DNA from: Vandiemenella viatica
Lineage: Eukaryota; Arthropoda; Insecta; Orthoptera; Morabidae
NCBI GenBank assembly: GCA_031002005.1
Contig: CM061920.1
Span: forward strand, 121,510,095-121,574,094
Length of the DNA: 64,000 nt
Reading direction: 5' to 3'
Shown: positions 55,760 through 64,000 of the stretch, piece after piece
Numbering within the stretch: position 1 is the first letter of the stretch
Layout of the letters: the number at the start of each line of letters is the position of its first letter
Notes under the pieces: model-generated
What the model was told of the DNA's origin: nothing
Database searches by the model: none
Seen by the model: only the letters and a program-made list of their open reading frames with translations
Made by a program: the position numbers and the translations under genes

Positions 55760-57180
55760 ACATACTTAATTACTGAATATTTCCCCGTTCCAATGAAAGA
55801 TGCTATTGCTACCAAAAATATTACATTCCACATTTCCAATTAATCGAAATTCCTCCAAATAACTGTTAAACTATAAAAACTCCCATTGGGACCATTGTGT
55901 CTACCGCATACATACACAAGTTCGCGATACCCTGACTGGGTACCAGATAAGAAAGCTTGTGCCATTGATTCTACTTAGCCGCAGTGGAGGTGGGAACTCG
56001 CCTGTGCGCGCCGCGCTGTATGCACTGTGCGTGGGAGATCACGTGGTGACGCACCCACAGCCGGAAGGGGCAATCAGCACAGAGTTCAGGCGGCCGTGAC
56101 CTCGACGGCTGGCGGGCTAGACACAGGATGAGGCGGCCCCGGCAGCACACAGGCTAGCGCGCTCGCAGCGCCGAGTCCCGCCAAAGGCGATGTGGTCTTT
56201 ATTATATTCAACGAATATCTTCAGATACATAGATTAAATACTTTGGCACTATATGAGAAAAAAGTCGGGTTTAATGGCCTTCTGAGTGAAAAATGGAACG
56301 CTGACTTGTTCGTTTATACGTCCATTGTTTGTCAAATCACTATAACTACTGAACACCTTAATGTAAAAATCCTCTAACTGCACATTACATAAGTTAGTAG
56401 AAAATGGTATTACAGAGTTTTAGTGGAGGTTGAAGAACATACTTCATTTAGATAAACTTTATGGGTGTCGAATGCAAGTCTCAAATTGTCACAGTGCAAC
56501 AGGCAATAGTTACTTCTACCAAAAAAGCAGACGATATAAAATATTTTTAGAAGCCAGCGTCACTCAAAGATATTAATGCCAATCCTGCTCGAAGCAACAG
56601 CACTTTATTCTGAAACTTGGACCTTTTCAGAATCTTGTAACAAACGCTAAGAAGTTCATAGATTTCTCCTTTGATTTTCCTGAATACAAAATAGCATTAA
56701 TAACTGCTGTTTTGAATATATGATTTTTACTAAGGATTTCAAGGGACTTTTTCTTAGCAATGCTCTGCATTTGGTTCGAGAAGTAATATGAATTCTAAAA
56801 TTAAGCATACTAAGGCATCCACTTTTCATCTCATCACAGAGACGTCATTGTTTTATTGAAAAGATCGGACGAGAAAAGTTTGGGTTTATTGCTAGATGAT
56901 CACGGATGGCCTTAAAATATTATTGAAAATTTTCATTATAAAAATCGAAAGTAGCATTTTACGTAATATTTTTATGTTTGATGTACTATATAATTGTTTA
57001 AGCCACAACCCTTTATTGCTGTTATGCTGCTCCAATGTTCCTTGTAAGTGAACATCGTTTACCATATTTATCTTAGCCACAGTTTGATTTGAACGTCTTC
57101 GTAAAGTTTGAATTAACAACTAAGAAATCCTATATACTATTTCTTTAAGGTGTTTTATTTTCATAAGCCATATCTCCCTT
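55760..57180. other. unique stretch with a GC-rich block
   Basis: No gene is supported. The block 55985-56190 is the most GC- and CpG-rich segment of the last 15 kb and holds a CACGTG-type E-box (ATCACGTGGTGACG). It has no poly(A), no tRNA boxes and no relatives in the window. It could be a regulatory element or an unmasked exon. The rest is plain AT-rich DNA. Confidence 0.35.
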
Positions 57181-57690
57181 CCTACATAATTGAAATCGAT
57201 AAATGATGCATCATTTCAAATATTAAGGTATCTCCTTTGGTCACATTATATTTCAAGAAAGTAATTTTTCCAAACTTGTCCCTTAAGGGGCAAAAATGTC
57301 AATATTTCTTAAATGCGGTTTTTTGTACCACGAACCATTTTTCTCTTTGTATTACTAACCGGAATCGATAAATCTCCGCTTTGGTGAAATCATATATTAA
57401 ACAACGAATTTTTCGATATTCGACCCTTAAAGGGCAAAAGTATCAACATTTCTAGAACGCATTTTTGTGTCACCAACCGTTTATCTTTCTTCATATCTAA
57501 CGAATGTAGATAAATGAGGAATCATAGAAAGGAATTTTTCAGAATTTGACCCTTAAAGGGCAAAAGTACCATTATTTCCACAACGTGATATTTTAATTTT
57601 TTGTGACAAACCTATTATCTCCCTTGAGGTATCATTTTAAAGATTAAATTAAGAACGAAATTTTTCGGAATTTGACTGCTGAAGGATAAA
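57180..57690 (+). repeat. diverged ~126-143-bp tandem repeat with a palindromic core
   Basis: Four units share a core like TTTGACCCTTAAAGGGCAAA. Cores lie at about 57281, 57424, 57550 and 57675 (143, 126 and 126 bp apart). Other shared pieces are GAATTTTTCGATATTCGACC-like text, a GATAAATGA-type motif and ACCAACCGTTTATCT. The last unit has the core mutated (GACTGCTGAAGG). No coding frame. Confidence 0.75.
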
Positions 57691-59966
57691 AGTAATAACT
57701 GTGAAAGTCGCGGATTTGAGACAGCTCAGATCCAAGCTGTTTGACAGCAGCAGCTCATATACAGAGATATTAATAAACTGCTTAACTGGTGTTGATTTTT
57801 GTTACATATCTATTACACTAAACAAACAAAAAATTGCTACAAATGAGACGATTCTTCTTTCATTCTATTACAAACCACCAACTTTACTATCATCGTATTC
57901 ACGAAATTTTCGCATGGGTCATCTGGTACTGAAATATTTTACTATTCATAATATGTAGGATCTTAAGACTCTTCTGACCAGCTTTACCATTTAAATCCTA
58001 GCGCGTCTAGGCTGCAGAGGCACATAGAGTGCTATTAACTGCTGTTAAATACAAATCAAAATTTTCTCGATAAGTTTCAGCAGGTTATATTGTACAGTAA
58101 ATTCTATTTCAATTCTGGGTCAATTTTTTTCTAAACGCTTCTAGTTACATCACTGGTTGTCATGTGAAGAGAATATGCTATAACGTATACACTTCACTAC
58201 AGTGCGAACGATTTCCATGGCTCCGGGAAACCGAATATATACAGGCTGGCGCTGCTATTGGTTACGTTTCCCAGCACAGAAACGACATCAAAGAGAAGCC
58301 ACATCAAGCTGGTCCCCCACAAACGACAGACAGACTCTTTCATAGATAGTGCAGCGAAACGCGTCGAGACCAGGAAGTTAACAAAATGCAGTCCCATGGT
58401 AGAGGGAAATTTTATCTTATTTGATAAGAAACGGCATAAGTTAACTAATAAATAAACTGAATTTCTTGGAAAGAAAACTAAGAACAGAAACAAAAATTGA
58501 ATCTACATACTGTGGTATCAATTTTATGTGTTCTCTCCTATCTAATCTTGTCCAGTTAAGACATATATTTTTCATTTACTTGATATTGACACTCCATGTT
58601 CACTTCTTGCCACAATTTTCTTCATGACCTATAATATGCGTTACTATCTCAAGTAGTTCTGGCACTCAATGTGAAATCCCGCTGCTATTATTATAAGCCC
58701 ATTTCGGCTTACATTGAAATGGCCTAAGGTGAAATATTGTTACTGTCGGCGCTGATTTAACATATAAAGAATATTAATTTTTTAAGTAATTTAAGTTGGA
58801 ACCCTTAATTACATGAGGTTCAACCATTAATAAAAATGTTAAATTACATTGATAGCTTTGAGCCTAATATCCAGTTATAATAACAATAAATTTCAGTAAA
58901 TGCATGTTAGCAACATACACATGCATTTTACTTTACGTAGATATACTTGAATATTTTATTAATTGGACAATTTAGTGTCGTTCATATAAATCGTTAGCTA
59001 CCGCGATTACCGTTGCGAGTTGCAGTCATAACTTGTGGAGATGTTAAGTGCTGCACCTTCTTCGTTACAGCGTGTCACTGAATTCTGCATGGAGTTTTAA
59101 ATTCAGTTTCATTAAATGTCATTTTTGATATTTATAAAAATGATTTGTATTAATTTTGATAATGTTCAATAGTCGTGACAAGCGATATAACATAAATGTA
59201 GTTATCATGGGAGAGTGGCAAAAGAAGTTGGATAAGCAGAAGATCCACACACCGATTTGTATAAAATACTAACGAGTTTTGGAAGAACCGTAAATTGGGC
59301 ATTAGGCTATATTTACGATGGCTTTTGTTTAAACAGGATCGACCATACTATTGACATCTTGTGTTTATTATCTCTTAAGTTATCAGTATATAATTTCATT
59401 TAAGATCAGAAAGTTTGAGTCGTTAGTAATGAATCCTTCTTACGAGTTTGATGTTTATTTGTTCCAGAAGAAATAAATACGTCTAAGGTTTGATTGGTGA
59501 CGTGGCTTACTATTAGCTGATAGGAATGCAATGACTGGTTAGTTGCTTATAATTTGTTTATTGATAGTTTAACGCTCTACGTTTGGTTTCAGAAAGTGGA
59601 ATTTAGTTAGTCTACTATCATTAGTGAGATAGGAGGGAACTCCTAGATTTAATTCATATTGTATTCACCTGTAATTGGTGTTGGTAGTGCTGGGTTTGGT
59701 GGCAATTAGTCTTGCAGTGAGGCTTATAACATATCAAGTCGGTAGTTGTTTCGAGTCGCTTAGCACAAGAAGAAATATGGGTAGTTAGGTACAGCGCGAG
59801 TAAGGTGAACTTCTGTCTATTTTTTAAGATAGGTTTTGTGATGCATTTCTAAGAGGCTAAAACATATATGACTGAATATTTTTTTATACTGACTGACTTT
59901 GGCTCCCAGTTACTATTAAATTCACTTAGATTGTGTGAGTGAAGACTTTCCTATCGTACTGAAGCA
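57691..59966. other. unique AT-rich intergenic stretch
   Basis: No gene is supported. A less AT-rich patch at 58200-58400 has open frames of 60-98 codons on both strands with no motif. Confidence 0.4.
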
Positions 59967-60151
59967 ATAAAATCCTCTTGGGTCTCCAGTCGAATGGTGT
60001 TGTATAATTACGACGTTTCGACAACTAGCCTTGACCGCGGTGACAGTCAGCTTGCGACAGCTAGAATATACCTTATGAAGACAGCAGAGCTAGTTGTCGA
60101 AACGTCGTAATTATACAACACCATCGGCTCGACACCAGAGAGGATTTTATT
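59967..60151 (+). repeat. palindromic hammerhead element P6
   Basis: The left arm AATAAAATCCTCT and GAATGGTGTTGTATAATTAC, GACGTTTCGACAACTAG is complementary to the right arm GCTAGTTGTCGAAACGTCGT, AATTATACAACACCAT and AGGATTTTATT. The centre (about 60032-60088) is not paired and holds the 5' half of a hammerhead-like motif. Confidence 0.8.
60069..60109 (+). ncRNA. degenerate hammerhead-like motif HH6
   Basis: Order as RNA: UAC (stem I), CUUAUGA (core with G5 changed to U), one extra A, GACA (stem II), an 11-nt loop GCAGAGCUAGU, UGUC (stem II), GAA, ACGU, C (base 17), GUA (stem I). Stem I pairs 3 of 3, stem II 4 of 4, and ACGU is self-complementary. The G5 change should abolish cleavage. Confidence 0.55.
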
Positions 60152-62110
60152 ACACTTAGACTCTTAGTAGATTCTATAACTCTGAGTACTTCGAGGTCTC
60201 ATTAAATGATTGGTATCTGGTGTTAGTGGAAATGTGTTAGCTGAACATCTCAATAATTTATTTGTGAACTAACTAACTTTCACGTAATTAAAAACTGTGT
60301 AAATAGGTTGGTTTCACAGGCAGCTGTAAATTCAACTTTTAAAATCCTTATGGGACATTTTGGTACTTGGAAAATTTTGTTTATTTGTTAGAATTTTAAA
60401 AGTGGGTGTTTCGGCTGATTGCTTACTTTTAAAACTATTTTATCAACCAAGAATCAGTGTAATAAATAAGAACCAGTAGAGTTTTAATAAGAGTGGGTTT
60501 CCAGTCATTCTACAAAGGCGTTTAGTACTTCTTACGATTTCTAGAAACAGTAGTCAAGCAGTTCAACATGTTTACTGCCAAGGAAGGACTGTAATTTTAA
60601 GTGTGAATAGAAAAGAGAAAATACTTCCCCAATGCCAGTCGCAAGATCCCGTGTGATATTGGATCTTTTAACAAACTCTTTCGAGAATAGCTGGAAGCTA
60701 ATCTGATAGGTGTAAGTTTAGCAAATAGTGTTAATAAGTTAGAGTGAGCAAACAAATTGATCAAGAACAAATACAACATAAAGCTCCTTTCCCACAATAC
60801 TTAATACAATTTCATCAACAGGCAGCTATCTGCCACCGGTTATTCAGCACCAAACAGAAAAAAATCTCGCGGGACAAACTAGAAATCAGTGAGGAAAAGA
60901 TTCTGAGAAAGATATCATGAACAGCCAAAGAACATGACGAATAAAGAAAACAGGAGCTGTGGAAATACATCCAGAATCACAGCCTCGGCCAATAATAAGT
61001 TAATAATGTTGTATTGACATGTCTGGAGATAAATTCAGATTAACTGACCAATCAACTTCTAACTTATTAAAAAAAGAATATTAACACACTTTGGCTAACA
61101 GAAGTGATCAGTGAGAAGTAGGAACTAGGAATAGCAGAAAATGACAGAAGATGCCGAACAGTGTTTAAAAAGATTTTGACTCAAAAAAAGTTCCGCAACA
61201 AATCATCCAACAAGGATACATGTACCCTGTGGGTGGAATGAGACGGAGTTAAATCGCATTGTATGGTACACAGTCCTTACATAGAATTAAGACCATAATT
61301 GTGAACATATTAGCGTGAATATATAAAAATAAAGTGCAATATTAGCTCTGAAAATCTCAGTTCAAGGATGTCATCAGAGGCGTGAAACTGTATCTTCGAT
61401 GGACCAATAATTAAGAATAAGAAAGAGATAGAGAAGAATGAGGTATGGAAGAAATTGTTTGAGACAAGCCATAACTATTGAATGACAATAATATAAAAAG
61501 AATACATTTCGATAAATGCCTGAAAGAAAATTTGAATTGATACTCGTAGGGTGGTGAAGCCCATTAAAATTTGTGTATGATATGTAAATAGCTTGAGAGA
61601 AAAGAAAAAATATTTTATAATGTGATCTGTGAATGTTGGATGTCAATTGAATACATTGTGAAACGTATTAAAGATAATTACTAATTGTTAATCTTAAAAG
61701 AGGTATGAAAGTTCAAATTAATTGTATTCTTTAATATGTCAAAGAAAGCACCGACGATTTATGTAGGAAAACTATACTAGATTGTAACAGTTTTGAGATT
61801 GCTATTTCAGATGTTACGCGTTGGTCTTGTACCAGATATTGGAGGCCATATAGAAAGAATTACAGTAACTGGTTAGTATCTGGTAAGTGTAGAAACATGT
61901 AAAAATAAAATCACAGCAGATTACGTAAGCCTGTGCATGGACAGGTGTCACATGTTGGATCATCGTCGTCGGAAAATTTCACGGGTGACAGTATTCGACG
62001 TACGGATAAAACCATATGCTTACAACAGCCAGATAATATATGATTATTGGACCAACACAAAGAATCAGTCTACCAAGGGAAGGTCGCCATGTAAAATTAA
62101 GATTTGATTC
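60152..62110. other. unique AT-rich intergenic stretch
   Basis: No gene or known repeat recognised. Confidence 0.45.
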
Positions 62111-62120
62111 ATGCCGTATG

Positions 62121-62345
62121 TTATAAAAGCTCATGGCCAGAGGTGTAATGTGACAAAGCAGCCGTTGTCAAGGAAATCGGCAATGGAATATTCCGCTGAA
62201 TCCAAACACTTTCTACGTCGCGTCATGGAGATTCTGAGGGGCGCGGCGCAGCGTGCGAATTCTGTGTCTCATAAGCTCGTTGTCGCTGGATCGAGTCTCA
62301 CTGCTGGAAAACTTTTCTATTTACTCAAATGTGTAAACAGATAAC
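62121..62345 (+). repeat. SINE-C copy (tRNA-like), plus
   Basis: It starts ATAAAAGCTCATGGCCAGAG, has TTGTCAAGGAAATCGGCAAT, then a tRNA-like part GGCGCAGCGTGCGAATTC (A box) and GGATCGAGTCTCACTGCTGG (B box). The same landmarks occur inverted at 62960-63190. The tRNA-like part sits in the middle or 3' half rather than at the start, unlike SINE-A and SINE-B. Confidence 0.65.
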
Positions 62346-62959
62346 TCCCGGCAATCAGTTTCAACAGTTTTGCATGTAATAACTTTTTGACATGTAGTTT
62401 TTCGAGGAAGAACCGACGCTTTTGAACTTCATTTTGATGTTCGCAAACAAAGTTATATTTCAAAAATACAAATATTTGCTGCGGCAGGTCTGGAATACAA
62501 ATACCAAATACAATTTTAGTTCAAGGACAGATGTTCCTTCCCGCATAAACGGACGGGAGGGCCGAAACGGGCGCCGTATAACAGCATAGTTGCCTGCTAA
62601 ATTCGAAAGAAGATAGAAGCGGTTCCTAGCACAATATATAAATGTTTCGAAAATCAGTGTGTACGTGAGAGTTTCATTTACGCTGTTAAATAAAATGGAG
62701 GCGACAAAATCCGAGAGTGGTCCAGGCCCTTAGCATGAATGTGATATGATCAAAGAAGATTCGTTACAAAGTTAAGTTCCCGAACAACAATTGAAAGATA
62801 AGTTGATGTATTTTGAAAGCCTCCTCCACAATAATAATCTCATTCCAATAGAACCGTCTCCATCAGTCAATGAAGAAGCCATGGTAATGGGGGAAATTTT
62901 ACTAAAAAAACTTATAATATGCGTAATTTTTGAAACTGAATTTTCTGTATACCTGCATA
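62346..62959. other. spacer between the inverted SINE-C copies
   Basis: No gene recognised. Confidence 0.45.
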
Positions 62960-63190
62960 TTTGAATAAGTAAATTAATGAAGTTGCCAGCAGTGGGATGT
63001 GATCTGGTGACTGCGCACTTATAAAGCAGAGAGCTTGCTCGCTGCGCCATGCGCCGCTGGAAATTTCCTTCGCGTCGAAAGTATTTGAACACAACCGGAA
63101 TTTTTCAATGCCGATTTCCTCGACAACAGCGAAGAAGCGCGTTTTACTGCTTTGCGACATTACATCTCCAGCCATGAGCTTTTATTATAC
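62960..63190 (-). repeat. SINE-C copy (tRNA-like), minus
   Basis: On the minus strand it reads ATAAAAGCTCATGGCTGGAG, TTGTCGAGGAAATCGGCATT, GGCGCATGGCGCAGCGAGCA (A box) and AGATCACATCCCACTGCTGG (B box). It has an extra GTAAAACGCGCTTCTTCGC block missing from the plus copy. Confidence 0.65.
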
Positions 63191-63307
63191 ACAGTATGAA
63201 CCGAATCTGAATTTTACAATTGGTGGCCTCCACTTGTAAATGAAAATATTTAGTATCATGGTCCTTATTCGGCACACTAGAGAGTGAATATTAAGCGATC
63301 CCAGTAA

Positions 63308-63652
63308 GGGAGCGTCCATCCTCCTGTGAACCCCCTCTCCTCCCCCCTACGTAGCACGTAGCTTCCCCCCCCCCCCCTACTGTTTCCACTAGACATTTTG
63401 TACTGTTTTCTGTTATCAGATTATCGTAGATTACATATGGATATAATTAAATGACGGAAATTAATATTCACATGCTGTTGTGTATTCTGTGCCTCATTTT
63501 AACTGTGACAAATACTATAAATGGAAACTTACCTGGCATGGCTCGGAACTCCCCCCCCCTCCCCTTTTTTTCCACGTAGCCCAGCGTAGGTTTCCAGCCA
63601 ACACCTCCCCTACCTCCCCCCAGACCTATCCACCTAGTTTATGGACGCTCCC
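63308..63652. mobile_element. PIF/Harbinger-like MITE, 345 bp
   Basis: The ends GGGAGCGTCCAT and its inverted copy are flanked by TAA on both sides (63305-63307 and 63653-63655). The interior has two long C runs (C13 near 63366-63378, and 63550-63565), CACATGCTGTTG and CCACGTAGCCCAGCG, matching the right part of 23510-24977. The left repeat is truncated by a few bases after CCAT. Confidence 0.78.
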
Positions 63653-63655
63653 TAA

Positions 63656-64000
63656 TCTGCATTTTGGAGCAAACTTCTACAGTTCCGAATGCTTATTCTG
63701 ATACTCCTGACGCATAGCAAGGTAACTGGAGCTGAGGTTGGAATGTTGCCTCGTTTTGATAACTCACCCGTTCCATGGCAGTGGGTGATGAGACGCCGGG
63801 GGAAGCAGTGATATTACCCTCTCACGTCGGCAGCCGCCGTTTAGAAGCAGTCAACACCTGCAAAATGCAAAAACAGACCCTCATTTAAATAAATCGTTAG
63901 TGCCATGTTTACGCATTCGCTTTCCATTTAAATGCCTCATGCCTGCGGAGAAAATTTAAAAAGGTGCGCGGAATTGCTTTGTTCTTTCCGAGTTTTAGGG
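63656..64000. other. unique window end
   Basis: No gene recognised. The segment 63720-63990 is less AT-rich at first and free of repeats (TTTTGATAACTC, CATTTAAATAAATC motifs); it may continue outside the window. Confidence 0.35.

Overview
The window looks like intergenic or intronic DNA from a large, AT-rich, repeat-dominated animal genome. Three things point to an insect: mariner and Tc1 elements, an I-group non-LTR element with a Drosophila-type initiator plus downstream promoter element (DPE) start, and many tRNA-derived SINEs with near-intact A and B boxes. The SINE tails and overall repeat load suggest a polyneopteran (orthopteroid-type) insect, but that is inference. I found no intact host protein gene, no real tRNA or rRNA gene and no CRISPR array. 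The only hint of a non-transposon coding exon is a decayed THAP-like fragment near 34.8-35.1 kb.

Layout. 0-14 kb: mostly unique AT-rich DNA, an old three-copy ~0.5-0.7 kb tandem array (1.74-3.72 kb), and several SINEs. 14.04-19.28 kb: a hAT element with a perfect 8-bp target duplication (CTTGAACT), now a host for nested insertions: a dead Tc1 element, a PIF/Harbinger-like MITE and an inverted SINE pair. 20.9-27 kb: a cluster of palindromic elements carrying hammerhead-ribozyme-like sequences, a second Harbinger-like element with nested insertions, a LINE 3' remnant and SINEs. 28.0-28.5 kb: a foldback element. 32.89-34.23 kb: a dead but nearly complete mariner. 36-40.9 kb: SINEs, a GC-rich poly(A)-ended unit and a 5'-truncated LINE. 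41.18-48.40 kb: a near full-length I-group LINE with gag, endonuclease, reverse transcriptase and RNase H (all frameshifted), ending in four tandem copies of its 3' UTR. 49.3-52.4 kb: a possible decayed coding stretch with an exact 121-bp tandem duplication, a SINE, and a 124-bp direct repeat pair. 54.78-55.41 kb: a 5'-truncated Penelope-like element (PLE) with a GIY-YIG endonuclease, an exact 15-bp target duplication and a hammerhead-like motif overlapping its stop codon. 57-64 kb: a diverged minisatellite, another hammerhead palindrome, an inverted SINE pair and a third Harbinger-like MITE.

The most interesting system is the set of hammerhead-like motifs: two well-formed ones in palindromes, one in the PLE, two degenerate ones and one eroded trace. 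Five share the order stem I - CUGANGA-like core - short stem II - GAA - 4 nt - cleavage C or U - stem I partner. Stem I pairs in each although its sequence differs between loci. In four of the five, the 4 nt between GAA and the cleavage base are self-complementary (AUAU, AGCU, ACGU, AUAU), as expected if stem III forms between two molecules. Most lie inside long inverted repeats, and the matching motif in the GIY-YIG element ties the family to Penelope-like retroelements.
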